This document shows, in pieces, positions 9,009-18,824 of a stretch of DNA of 64,000 nucleotides. The stretch covers positions 69,545 through 133,544 of the forward strand of contig JAJRXF010000188.1 in assembly GCA_024276425.1 (NCBI GenBank), read 5' to 3'. The notes beneath the pieces were generated by a model. It was not told the origin of the DNA, ran no database searches, and worked only from the letters and a program-made list of their open reading frames with translations. Position 1 is the first letter of the stretch. Each line of letters starts with the position of its first letter. This stretch comes from Actinomycetes bacterium (GTDB lineage Bacteria > Actinomycetota > Acidimicrobiia > Acidimicrobiales > SZUA-35). A program made the translations under genes and the position numbers.

Positions 9009-9887
9009 TTACAGCAGTCCTTCGCGTTTGACAGCTTCAACCAAAATCTCTCGGAAAGCTGGAGCAAGGTCTTCCCGCTCAAGTCCGAAATCGACCACCG
9101 CTCGTAGATAGTCGCTCTTCATACCCATATCGTAGCGACCCTTGCTGAAGGTATACCCATATAGCGGTTCGGACGTGAGCAGGGACAGCATCGCATCGGT
9201 GATCTGAATCTCCCCGCCAACACCTGGCTTCGTATTGTCGATTTCGTCGAAGATGGACGGGGTAAACAAATAGCGGCCCATGATGGCTAGGTTCGAAGGG
9301 GCAACCTCAACCGCCGGTTTCTCCACCAGATCGGTGACCTTCACCAGGCTTCCACCAACGGGTTCGGCCGCTGCGCAACCATAGGAACTAATTTCTTGTT
9401 CTGGCACCTCCATCAGGGCCACCACCGAAGACTCATGCTCAGCGTAGGAATCGATCATTCCCTTCAGCACGGGCTCCATCATCACATCATCGCCCAATAA
9501 CACGACAAAGGGCTCATTGCCCACATGGTTCCGGGCCGTACCGATGGCATGCCCCAACCCTAAGGCCTCTCCCTGACGAACGAAGTGAATATCGGCCAGC
9601 TCACCGAGTGCCCGAATCTCCTCTGCCTCTTCAGCTTTCCCTTTCGCTAACAAAACCGCTTCAAGTTCGGCATGACGATCAAAATGATCTTCCATCACCT
9701 TCTTGTGGCGAGAGGTGATAATCAGAATGTCTTCGATACCAGCTTCAACCGCTTCAGTGATGATGTATTGAATAACTGGCCGGTCGATAACTGGCAGCAT
9801 CTCCTTGGGCACAGCCTTCGAAAATGGCAGGAATCTGGTCCCAAGACCAGCGGCGGGAATGACGGCTTTTCTTACTGGTGAAGGCAT
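9009..9887 (-). CDS. galU: UTP--glucose-1-phosphate uridylyltransferase
   Basis: VRKAVIPAAGLGTRFLPFSKAVPKEMLPVIDRPVIQYI; start placed at the internal ATG at 9887. Confidence 0.95.
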   Translation of the reverse strand: MPSPVRKAVIPAAGLGTRFLPFSKAVPKEMLPVIDRPVIQYIITEAVEAGIEDILIITSRHKKVMEDHFDRHAELEAVLLAKGKAEEAEEIRALGELADIHFVRQGEALGLGHAIGTARNHVGNEPFVVLLGDDVMMEPVLKGMIDSYAEHESSVVALMEVPEQEISSYGCAAAEPVGGSLVKVTDLVEKPAVEVAPSNLAIMGRYLFTPSIFDEIDNTKPGVGGEIQITDAMLSLLTSEPLYGYTFSKGRYDMGMKSDYLRAVVDFGLEREDLAPAFREILVEAVKREGLL

Positions 9888-10108
9888 AAGAATTGTTCCT
9901 CGAAAGAGAGTACTCGGTCTAGCAGCAAGGGCGGGGCGTTCCCCTCCCAGTCGGCCCGAAAACGAAAATTGTGAACCATCACCCAAGCAAGTAGACCCCC
10001 AGCGAAGATCATCCCATTGGTCACAGGCAAAGGGCATACCTCGCGCGGCCGATAGCCTCTGGGTTGCCTTAGCTTGTGCGGAGCCAACGGGAAAGCCTGG
10101 AGTCCTGA

Positions 10109-10513
10109 ATGCCGATATATGAATACAAGTGCACCAAATGCGACGAACACTTTGACATCCACCAATCGATCAAAGACGACACGCTGACGTCCCTACCGGG
10201 CCCCGATCACGAGCACAAACTCAAGAAAGTGTTCCACCCCGTTGGCATCTCGTTCAAGGGCGAAGGTTTCTACAAGAACGATGCTCGTCCCTCGTCAGCT
10301 TCGACCGATTCGTCATCGGGTGACGGCGATTCTCCTAGCAAAGACCCGAGCGGCGACTCGAAGAACGGCGACTCTTCCACTGCCTCGGAAAGCTCAACTT
10401 CGGACAGTTCTTCCAAGTCGACCATGACCAAAGAATCTCCGAAGAAATCCGACGCTTCTCCCGCGACTCCAACACCATCGGCCAAGAAAAAGACAGCCAA
10501 GGTCAAAACCTAA
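10109..10513 (+). CDS. FmdB-family putative regulatory protein, second Cys pair missing
   Basis: MPIYEYKCTKCDEHFD...HPVGISFKGEGFYKNDAR, then Ser/Asp/Lys-rich tail. Confidence 0.8.
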   Translation: MPIYEYKCTKCDEHFDIHQSIKDDTLTSLPGPDHEHKLKKVFHPVGISFKGEGFYKNDARPSSASTDSSSGDGDSPSKDPSGDSKNGDSSTASESSTSDSSSKSTMTKESPKKSDASPATPTPSAKKKTAKVKT

Positions 10514-10625
10514 CTCAGTCGAAGACCTGGCCATAACTCAACAGTATCAGCTAGACCAAAACCTCGCAGGCGACGTTCTGCCGACCGCCCCTCCGCTCCT
10601 GCGGATCCTCCGGAAGGACAAGACG

Positions 10626-11291
10626 ATGCGAAACCACCTGCGGTCAGAACCGGCCGCCTCCCTGCCTCGACCGAGCGCTGATAGGCCCAAAACCTTTCCT
10701 GGCCAAGATCGCCTGATTCGGCTTCGCCTCACACTGGACCGACGACGGCTTTCTGGTCTTGCGCTCGCCGCTCTCGTCTCACTTGGCGTGTACCAACTAA
10801 GTCTGAACTCCACCTCAGGAGAACTCGGGCCACTGATCCAGGTGAGTGTCGCCACCAGGGATCTGCCCAGCGGACACCAACTGCGGCCCGAGGACTTGGC
10901 CAGTCGCTGGTGGCCTCGCGACGTCTTACCAAGAGGAGCCACTATCACCTCACCGATTGGCCAAACTCTGGTGTCACCCCTCGCCCAGAATCAGGTTCTA
11001 CTCGAATCCGGCATGGCTCCTGGCTCACTCGGCCTACGAGCAGACGAGGTCGCCGTTACCCTTCCAATACCGCTGGCCCCGCCCCCCTTAGAGATCGGCC
11101 AGAGTGTTCTACTCATCTCAGTCCAGGCGTTTGAAGGCCCCTTCGTTCGCCCTGCAGCGCCAATCGCTACTTCACGAGTAGTGGCTATTGGCGACACCTC
11201 AGCCACTGTGGCCGTCCTGGCCGATGCTGCCAACGACATCATCGGCACCCTCGCCACCGGCGCAATTGAAATGGTAATCCTTCCCGATTGA
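10626..11291 (+). CDS. SAF-domain (CpaB-like) membrane-anchored protein
   Basis: Single TM then VATRDLPSGHQLRPEDLASRWWPRDVLP...GQTLVSPLAQNQVLLES. Confidence 0.7.
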   Translation: MRNHLRSEPAASLPRPSADRPKTFPGQDRLIRLRLTLDRRRLSGLALAALVSLGVYQLSLNSTSGELGPLIQVSVATRDLPSGHQLRPEDLASRWWPRDVLPRGATITSPIGQTLVSPLAQNQVLLESGMAPGSLGLRADEVAVTLPIPLAPPPLEIGQSVLLISVQAFEGPFVRPAAPIATSRVVAIGDTSATVAVLADAANDIIGTLATGAIEMVILPD

Positions 11292-11308
11292 CTCCCGGGA
11301 ATTGCCCT

Positions 11309-12721
11309 TCAAGGCGTAACAGTGAACCCCTTGCGAACCTGTTGGCCCCATTCGGTTCTCCCCCGAAGAAACAGTTGAACGCCCCAGAGTCGCCATATCA
11401 GGGTGAGCGGCCGATAGAAAAGCTGCTCCAGGACTGCATATCCGATGAGAGCAAGGCGAAAGCGCAGTTTGGGATAGGTTCCAAAGGCAATCTCGTCGAA
11501 CAAAAGGGTGAAGATTGTTACCGCCGTTCCCAACCCGAGAATGGCACCAACGAGCCACAACACTGACCAGGGGATCAGTCCGAGAAACAAGCCGATCACT
11601 AGGACAAAAAGTCCGACCACCTCGATTAGTGGAGCCAGGAACTCCACCAGTAGGAAATAGGGCAGCGCCAACATCCCCGCACTGCCATAGCGTGGATTGA
11701 AGATCATTCGTCGATGCCGAGCGAGAACGTCCATGAGTCCTCGCTGCCACCGATTGCGCTGCCGAGCCAGAACCCGTACATCCTCAGGTGCCTCAGTCCA
11801 AGCAACCGGGTCGGGGAGAAACTCAACCCTGGCTCGCTCCCTGTTTTCGTAGGCTTGTCGCCGCAGCCGAACAATGAGTTCCATATCTTCGCCAATCGAA
11901 GAGGTTTCGTACCCACCAATATCCAGCACGGCCTGGCGATTAAAGAGCCCGAATGCTCCGGAGATAATGAGGTTGCCACCGAGTGGGTTCCAGCCAAGGC
12001 GGCCCACGATAAAGGATCGTATGTACTCAACGACCTGAAGTGCGGCGAGGGGCCTGCGAGGAACAACCAAGTTTGTTACATCCGACGCCAGAATCTGAGA
12101 ATCATTCGTGAGCCTCACCGTTCCCCCAACGGCCACGACGTTGTCATGGTCCATAAACGGAGCGACCAACAATTGCAAGGCGTCCGTAGCCACCAGAGTG
12201 TCGGCATCGATGGCGCAAACGAGCTCGCCAGAAGCAACGTTGAGCCCGGCGTTCAAAGAGTCCGCCTTACCGCCGTTGAACTTGTCAACCACCACGAGTC
12301 GAGCTTCCGTGCTCGAAAGATACAAATTCTTGACCGTGGCGGTATCCACTAGCCGTTGGAAGACTGGGTACACCGGGCGAAGGTCAAACCGTTCGGCAAG
12401 CACCTGAACCGTCCGGTCGGGGGATCCATCGTTGATAACCACGATTTCAAGGTTTGGGTAGGACAAGGCCAACAAGCCTTGGACCGTGTCACAAACCGAA
12501 ACCTCCTCATTGAATGCGGGAACTAGAACAGAAATCCGGGGCGCCAACGGGGATGCCATTACCCGACGCCAAACCTGGTGTCGATCACGAAGCCGTATTC
12601 GTCGCAACTCGACTATTGCCGAGGTCAACACCATCAACTGAAGGAACGTGACCAGAATCATCCATCCAGCCGACACATACACAACAATCTCTACCAAATC
12701 GCTTAAGGACCGGCCGATCAT
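11309..12721 (-). CDS. Family 2 glycosyltransferase, processive polysaccharide synthase type
   Basis: VLVPAFNEE, INDGSPD, AIDADT, GEDMEL, QRNRWQRG motifs plus multiple TMs. Confidence 0.9.
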   Translation of the reverse strand: MIGRSLSDLVEIVVYVSAGWMILVTFLQLMVLTSAIVELRRIRLRDRHQVWRRVMASPLAPRISVLVPAFNEEVSVCDTVQGLLALSYPNLEIVVINDGSPDRTVQVLAERFDLRPVYPVFQRLVDTATVKNLYLSSTEARLVVVDKFNGGKADSLNAGLNVASGELVCAIDADTLVATDALQLLVAPFMDHDNVVAVGGTVRLTNDSQILASDVTNLVVPRRPLAALQVVEYIRSFIVGRLGWNPLGGNLIISGAFGLFNRQAVLDIGGYETSSIGEDMELIVRLRRQAYENRERARVEFLPDPVAWTEAPEDVRVLARQRNRWQRGLMDVLARHRRMIFNPRYGSAGMLALPYFLLVEFLAPLIEVVGLFVLVIGLFLGLIPWSVLWLVGAILGLGTAVTIFTLLFDEIAFGTYPKLRFRLALIGYAVLEQLFYRPLTLIWRLWGVQLFLRGRTEWGQQVRKGFTVTP

Positions 12722-13866
12722 CCTGGCCCCCGAATCAAGACTGGAAGGCGCGCTGCTCCAACGTTAGAACTGGAGCGACGCCAAGCCGCCCCGGCTGGGG
12801 GGACGTCACTTGGCAATCCTGGAACCAGGGGAAGACCAGTCTGAGTGGCGCGCGCATCCAAGATTTGACGGGCCATTCCCCGGGCAAAAGGATCTCGATC
12901 ATAGAGATAGTGCCGCAGCAAGAGATGACCTGAAGGACCAAGCCGATCGAGTGCTCGTCCACTGGCTCGCCGAACAGCCCATGACGAGTCTCGAAGGCAG
13001 AGCGCGATGGCAGATACCGAGAGCTCACTCCCTAACATCTCCAACCCTCTTATGGCAGCCACTCGAACCGTTGACTCGTGGTCGGTCAACAAGCCCGTGA
13101 GCAGTTCTGCGGCTCCATGCCCGCCCCCCAGACCAATGGCCGTCGCTGCCATTGTTCTGGTACCCGAGTCTTCTGACCGGCAGAAGCGACTCAGCGGTTC
13201 CATCAATCGAGGGTCCGCCAAGTTGGCCGCCACCTCTAGCCCGTCCAGTTGTGCCTCATTCATCGGGTCCTCAAGGAATTCAATCAGGGCAGGCACAACC
13301 TCATCCCCGACCGACACCAGACGATCCTTGGCCGCTCGCCGCACGATCTCATGAGGCTCGCGAAGTAGTTCAAGCAGTTCAGGCAAGACTTCCTTGGCCT
13401 GTTGGCGGGTGAGGCTTTCCGCCGCGCGAGCCCGGCATAACCGGTGCGAGTCAGAAAGCAACTTGGCCCGGTCATAATTCGAATCGACAATCAGATACTG
13501 CAACTGAGCCGCTTGGATTCTGTTTCGCCAACGGCGGCTCTTGCCAAGGCGCCGAATGTGACGATCCAGGCCGCGAGCTCGAGCCAAGGTTTGCAACCGA
13601 CGACAGGCATCCCCCTCAATGTTTAGGGCCAGCGACTGGATCACGTCGAGCAGGATCCGTTTGGGTAACCGTCCAGCCCTACGGTGAACGGCCTCAGCTT
13701 CAAGGTCGGAGTCGAACAACAACACCGCCAGCTCACGAACCACCTGCTCTCGACGCCGCTGAACCAGAGCCACCCAAATGTCACGAACCGCTCCGACGCC
13801 AACGAATAGGACGATGAGGAACCCGACCAACCCCCAGGCAAGAACGAACGCTTGCTGTGAAGTCAT
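12718..13866 (-). CDS. Membrane-anchored HEAT-repeat protein
   Basis: N-terminal TM; repeated VRRAAKDRLVSVGDEVVPALIEFL and VRVAAIRGLEMLG units. Confidence 0.8.
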   Translation of the reverse strand: MTSQQAFVLAWGLVGFLIVLFVGVGAVRDIWVALVQRRREQVVRELAVLLFDSDLEAEAVHRRAGRLPKRILLDVIQSLALNIEGDACRRLQTLARARGLDRHIRRLGKSRRWRNRIQAAQLQYLIVDSNYDRAKLLSDSHRLCRARAAESLTRQQAKEVLPELLELLREPHEIVRRAAKDRLVSVGDEVVPALIEFLEDPMNEAQLDGLEVAANLADPRLMEPLSRFCRSEDSGTRTMAATAIGLGGGHGAAELLTGLLTDHESTVRVAAIRGLEMLGSELSVSAIALCLRDSSWAVRRASGRALDRLGPSGHLLLRHYLYDRDPFARGMARQILDARATQTGLPLVPGLPSDVPPAGAAWRRSSSNVGAARLPVLIRGPG

Positions 13867-15782
13867 CGATCGAGCGCCCGACGAATTCGATGAAAAAGAA
13901 GAGGTGCACTGAATGGTTTAGAAATGAAGTCATCAATGCCGAGTTCAAACGCGATCCGAAGCTCAGACTCGTTTGTTCTCGGCGACATCAAGATCAGTCG
14001 TACCAGTCCTAGGTGGCCTGCCTCTGACATCAGCCGCAGAAGCTGCATGCCATCGATATCTCGTTGATCGAGGTCCATGAGGACGACTCGTGGAAGAGTC
14101 GTCGATTCGCTGAGCATCTGGAGCGCTTCCAGTCCCGCCGAACAAAGAACCACACGGATTCCCCGACGCTCGAGCCCAGCCACGAGCACCCCACCAACGA
14201 TCGGGTCGGGATCCACAATCATCACGTCAACGGCTTGAGCCTGCCCACTTGTCTCATACGCGCCGGCAACAAAGCGATCCTCAAGCGCTTCCAACTTGGT
14301 CAGGATTAGCTCAGCCTGCTCCAAGGCAAGGTCCAGGGTTCTAGCCTCAGTCGGGCACACGACACAAGCTATGGAGGCTCCGTAGTCAACCAGACCGAGC
14401 TGCTCATACATCCCCAACATTCTCCCGATGAGTGCCTCCCGTCCGATGCCCTCGATTGCAATAACAAGGTGACGGGGATCCAACCGAGTAACGATCACCT
14501 CGCCACGGAACACGCGAGCGATCTCTTGGTCAATCGTCGCTGATGCCTCCCCCAACTGGGTTTCAGTTCTCACCAAGGAGAACCCAACTCCGCGCCGGCT
14601 TCGAATACCTGCCGCAAGCATGCGTTCGATCAACACCGCAGCACTGCCCCAGGGTTCAATCCGTCTACCCCGTTCCCGAGCAGAAAGTGGCTCGGTCTCA
14701 CTGCGCCGAGCTAGTCTCGCCTTGATCAAAACACTCAGTTCATCGAGATCGACCTCAGGTGAAACATAGAGGTCGGCGCCCTTGCGCAAGGCATCATGAT
14801 GACGGATGACATCGACGCTCTCATCGATGAGAACCACGACAACGGACCGAAGCTCTGGATCCGTTCGAATCAGACGCAGGACCGCGTGCCGCTCGATCCG
14901 ATCCACCACATCATGCGGGGTCAAGACAACCGATCGGGTCTGCCCAGACCGAATCGAAGCGAACAAGTTCGTGAGATTGGACTCCCAGGAGGCATCGAGT
15001 CCGCGGTGAGCCAGCCGGTCGCTGAGCCACTGTGCCCCATGTCCAAATACAGTCACTGAACGCGGTTGACGATGCCTCAGTACCGCCCGTTGCACCTCGA
15101 CGATTATCTCCGCCGGCCCCTCCTTTGAATGGTCCAGGATCGTTGTTGCTGATTGGGCCACCGCTATGCGAAGGCCGATCGATGGTGAGGGAAGAACGGC
15201 GACGACAGGCAACGAGGGATGCCGGTGACGTACCCCTTCTATCAACTGCTTGGCCTCTTGCGGGTCCAACTGATCCAGCACGACGACGATTGCGCCAGCA
15301 TCCTCATGACCAAGAACCCCATCACCAACATGTTCAACCACCAAACCCTGACTCGCAGCAGTCCAGATGAGCTCATCCAGAATCGGACTGAGGGATCCAA
15401 CCACCAACAGCCTGAATGCCGTTCGAGGTGCTAGCCGAAGATCCCGTGATGAGATGGCAACCAGCGTTCTGGCATCATCAAGAAGCGAAGCAATGCTGAT
15501 TGCCTCGGAGGGACCGACCGTGCCGGGCCCCAACACGCGTCCAACGTCACGAAGAAGGTCAGCTGCGGGACTAAACCCGAACGTGCCCAACAACACCGCA
15601 ACCTCATCAGCCAGTTCCTTCGCCCTATCCAACTCCAGTGGCTCCAGGACGCGATCATAGAGAACCGAAACCAGCTCTTCGAGTTCTCGCAGAGGTGAAT
15701 CAAGACGCACATGAACCCGACTCCAGACAGAGTCAAGGAGCTCCGATGAGGAGACACGGGAATACTGAGTGGCGGCTGACAC
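13863..15782 (-). CDS. Multi-domain response regulator: N-terminal helical domain, central receiver-like regions, degenerate GGDEF, C-terminal receiver
   Basis: C-terminal VMIVDPDPIV...VVLMDLDQRDIDGMQLL...GIDDFISKPFSAPLL; GGDEF fold with signature replaced by DPRHLVIAIEG. Confidence 0.75.
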   Translation of the reverse strand: MSAATQYSRVSSSELLDSVWSRVHVRLDSPLRELEELVSVLYDRVLEPLELDRAKELADEVAVLLGTFGFSPAADLLRDVGRVLGPGTVGPSEAISIASLLDDARTLVAISSRDLRLAPRTAFRLLVVGSLSPILDELIWTAASQGLVVEHVGDGVLGHEDAGAIVVVLDQLDPQEAKQLIEGVRHRHPSLPVVAVLPSPSIGLRIAVAQSATTILDHSKEGPAEIIVEVQRAVLRHRQPRSVTVFGHGAQWLSDRLAHRGLDASWESNLTNLFASIRSGQTRSVVLTPHDVVDRIERHAVLRLIRTDPELRSVVVVLIDESVDVIRHHDALRKGADLYVSPEVDLDELSVLIKARLARRSETEPLSARERGRRIEPWGSAAVLIERMLAAGIRSRRGVGFSLVRTETQLGEASATIDQEIARVFRGEVIVTRLDPRHLVIAIEGIGREALIGRMLGMYEQLGLVDYGASIACVVCPTEARTLDLALEQAELILTKLEALEDRFVAGAYETSGQAQAVDVMIVDPDPIVGGVLVAGLERRGIRVVLCSAGLEALQMLSESTTLPRVVLMDLDQRDIDGMQLLRLMSEAGHLGLVRLILMSPRTNESELRIAFELGIDDFISKPFSAPLLFHRIRRALDR

Positions 15783-15811
15783 CCCCTCCCTATCGGATGG
15801 AACGCCTAAAG

Positions 15812-15837
15812 ATCGCTAGGCCATGTGGCCTAACGAT
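15812..15837. promoter_or_regulatory. 26-bp near-perfect palindrome upstream of the GT2-HEAT-regulator operon
   Basis: ATCGcTAGGCCA-TG-TGGCCTAaCGAT, flanked by CCCTATCG (15788-15795) and CGATAGGG (15834-15841). Confidence 0.6.
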
Positions 15838-15873
15838 AGGGCAGGGAAAATGAAGCTGATTGCCCCGGGAAAC

Positions 15874-17226
15874 TTAGGATTCACCGGACATCATGACCTC
15901 AGCAATGACAAGGCTCGGCACGGAAGAGCCTGACGGTAGGAAAAGCCGATCAGATCCCAGCATTTTTATGTCGAGCAGCATTCGCTGGAGGGACGAGCCC
16001 AGCGTACATTCGCTAATAGGTTCCGATAGTTGGCCACCACGGATAACCCGGCCCTCAAGCCCTACGGAGAAGTCGCCCGATACCGGATTCACTCCGGAAT
16101 GCAATCCGGCCAGGGAAAAAACAAGAACACCCGCCTCCACACCAGCGATTAGGTCCTCAAGGTTGCCATCTGGACCCGGTTCCACCGCCAAAGCCTGTAC
16201 TCCAGGCGATGGCAGACCCCTCGTCCCCCGAACGGCACTACCAGTCGAGGCCAGACCTGCTCGCCGCCCATTGTACGCGTCATACAAGAATCCTTCGAGA
16301 CGACCGCCCTGGATGAGCTGATTCGTGCGACAGGCCAGCCCTTCTCCATCATGGGTGTCGGCCCCCAGGGAACGGGCGTCGATAGGGTTGTCAGATAGCG
16401 TCAGGACCGGAGCGGCAACCGTTTCGCCTCGACGGTCGGCAAAGGGTGATCGACCCTTGTTCACGCGGTCACCCGTCAGCGTAGAGGCGATGAGTCCAAA
16501 GACCGTGGCCGCCATTCGTTGATCGAGAACCAGATCGACCTTGCGAGTCTTGGGTTTCGTCGCCCCAATCATGCCGACCGCTTGGCCAACCGCTCGTTTG
16601 GCTACACCATCCAGATCCAACTCTTTTGGTTCACGGGCCCCGTCGCCGGAATAGCCCGTCTGTGTTTGATCACCATCCGCGGCTAGCGCCTGGACCCCAA
16701 CGCCGGCCGAGGTGGCTCGTGAGGCCGCCCGAATACCGGCAGTCGAGGCTAAGGCAAAGGATGCTGCACTATCACCATAGGAACTGATTCGCACGCCCGA
16801 AATCCTGGGGTCGCACTCCCGAACCATCCTCTCCAGATCCTGAGCCATAACGATCTTCTGCTCGTTTGTCGTGCGGAGAACACCTTCACTCCACAGGTCA
16901 ATCTCAACTGGATCGACCCCATCGGGCTCCGCCAGGCCCGCGTGTGGGTCGGGTTCGGCAAAGGACGCGTTGTCGCGAGCGTCAGCCAAAGTTTGTTTAA
17001 GAACGGACTCTGCCAGTGTTCCCGCGCTGGCAAATCCCTGCCGGCCATCGGAAATGACACGAATTCCAATACCTTGAGTCTGGGCCGAAGTGAAGGATTC
17101 GATCTCTCCGTCATGCACCCGCACCGTGGTTGATAGCCCCTGAGAAACCGCTACTTCGATCTGCTCATCGCTGTTGGCCTGAGCGACGACCCGTTCGGCT
17201 AGCGCTAGGAGATCCTCAGCGCTCAT
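15874..17226 (-). CDS. tldE: TldE/PmbA metalloprotease-like subunit
   Basis: PmbA/TldD family pattern, lacks HExxxH; adjacent to tldD; start placed at the ATG at 17226. Confidence 0.9.
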   Translation of the reverse strand: MSAEDLLALAERVVAQANSDEQIEVAVSQGLSTTVRVHDGEIESFTSAQTQGIGIRVISDGRQGFASAGTLAESVLKQTLADARDNASFAEPDPHAGLAEPDGVDPVEIDLWSEGVLRTTNEQKIVMAQDLERMVRECDPRISGVRISSYGDSAASFALASTAGIRAASRATSAGVGVQALAADGDQTQTGYSGDGAREPKELDLDGVAKRAVGQAVGMIGATKPKTRKVDLVLDQRMAATVFGLIASTLTGDRVNKGRSPFADRRGETVAAPVLTLSDNPIDARSLGADTHDGEGLACRTNQLIQGGRLEGFLYDAYNGRRAGLASTGSAVRGTRGLPSPGVQALAVEPGPDGNLEDLIAGVEAGVLVFSLAGLHSGVNPVSGDFSVGLEGRVIRGGQLSEPISECTLGSSLQRMLLDIKMLGSDRLFLPSGSSVPSLVIAEVMMSGES

Positions 17227-18611
17227 GAGGCGGTGCCGCCGATCGTGAGTTCTTTGATTCGCAGGGTTGGCACACCGTCTCCAACTGGCACCCCCTGGCC
17301 GTCTTTCCCGCAAGTGCCCGGCGGCCCCATTGCAAAATCGTTGCCGACAGCATCTATGTTGAGCAGAACCTTGGGGCCGTTGCCAATGAGTTGGCCCTCA
17401 CGCAAGGGGCTTGTGATTTTGCCGTTCTCGATCAGGTAAGCCTCAGTCATCCCGAAGACAAAATTTCCCGTAGCCGTGTTGACCTGGCCACCACCGAGTT
17501 TGGCCACATACACGCCTTTCTCGACTCCAGCGATTATCTCCTCGGGGCTTGACTTGCCGGGAGCTAGATAGGTGTTGCTCATCCGAACCATCGGTAGATG
17601 CCGGTAGCTCTGCCGCCTGCCATTGCCCGAACTTTCCCGGCCTTGTTCGCGAGCCCGATTGCCGTCCCACATGTAATCCTTGAGTACGCCTTCCTCGATA
17701 AGCACGTTCCGCTTCGCTGGGTGACCCTCATCGTCGATGGCGAACCGACCCCATTCCTTGGCCATGGTCCCGTCATCAACAAGGGTGACCAATGGCGAAG
17801 CCACCATTTCACCAACCCGCCCGGTAAAGGCCGATGCCCCCTTCTTAACCAGGTCGGCTTCCAGACCATGGCCACAGGCCTCGTGAAACAGAACCCCACC
17901 TGAGCCGGGGCCGATCACCACCACATGGGTTCCCGAGGGTGCAGGGCTGGCCTCCAACTTGGTCAGGGCCCGATTGGCGGCGTCCTTAGCCATCTGCTCA
18001 ACATTGAAACTCTCAAACAGTTCGTAGCCAACGGACAGGCCAGCCGATTCATATCCCGTCTGTAGGCCAGTGTCTGCCTGGGCCACGCAGGTGACGGCGA
18101 AATTCGTGTGAGTCTGCTCGTCGCTGGCTAAGAGTCCCTGGGAGTTGGCTACCAGAATTTTCCGGTAGCTATCACCCACCCTGGCGCTCACCTGAGTAAT
18201 GGATTCACTGACCTCTCGAGCGAACTGGTCGGCCATGCGAACCAGTCGAACTTTTTCCTCTTTGGCTACCGAACTGGGTTTGATGGCAACGGGTCCAGGA
18301 GTACTTGCCTGGGCCCGGATCTCGACAACGACCGGCCCGGCCTCCGGTTTTCTTGCGACGTCAGCCGCGGCTTGGGCCGCCTCCAGCAAACTCCGCTCGG
18401 ATAAGTCTGCGGTGTGGGCAAAACCAGTAGTTTCCCCGGAAATGACTCGGATTCCGGCTCCCTGATCTCGGCTTGAAGAAAGGCTTTCGACCCGCCCATC
18501 GTCGAGACTAACGCCCGTACGAGTGACATCTTCGACGAATACCTCAGCGAAGTCAGCCCCACCCTGCAGTGCCGTTGCCAGTACCCGTTGTAAAATCTCG
18601 GTTTCGATCAC
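17223..18611 (-). CDS. tldD: TldD metalloprotease
   Basis: HEACGHGLEAD (HExxxH), VTLVDDGTMAKEWG, SYRHLPMVRMSNTYL. Confidence 0.93.
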   Translation of the reverse strand: MIETEILQRVLATALQGGADFAEVFVEDVTRTGVSLDDGRVESLSSSRDQGAGIRVISGETTGFAHTADLSERSLLEAAQAAADVARKPEAGPVVVEIRAQASTPGPVAIKPSSVAKEEKVRLVRMADQFAREVSESITQVSARVGDSYRKILVANSQGLLASDEQTHTNFAVTCVAQADTGLQTGYESAGLSVGYELFESFNVEQMAKDAANRALTKLEASPAPSGTHVVVIGPGSGGVLFHEACGHGLEADLVKKGASAFTGRVGEMVASPLVTLVDDGTMAKEWGRFAIDDEGHPAKRNVLIEEGVLKDYMWDGNRAREQGRESSGNGRRQSYRHLPMVRMSNTYLAPGKSSPEEIIAGVEKGVYVAKLGGGQVNTATGNFVFGMTEAYLIENGKITSPLREGQLIGNGPKVLLNIDAVGNDFAMGPPGTCGKDGQGVPVGDGVPTLRIKELTIGGTAS

Positions 18612-18824
18612 CTGGTCGAGGGTAGCCGCCAGTCAAGGGGCCATTGATCTTCGTTCCGGAGACAATAGCTACCTTGAGCCTCTCTCATACCTCTGAGAAG
18701 CTACGAGAGCCCAAGGCAGACTACAGTTTGACGCACGACGAGCATTCCTTCCGATAGCGTTGCCCGCGCACCAGTCATCTGTGCCCCCTGGCACCGCACC
18801 AAGCACTATCTATTAGGTCCCTGA

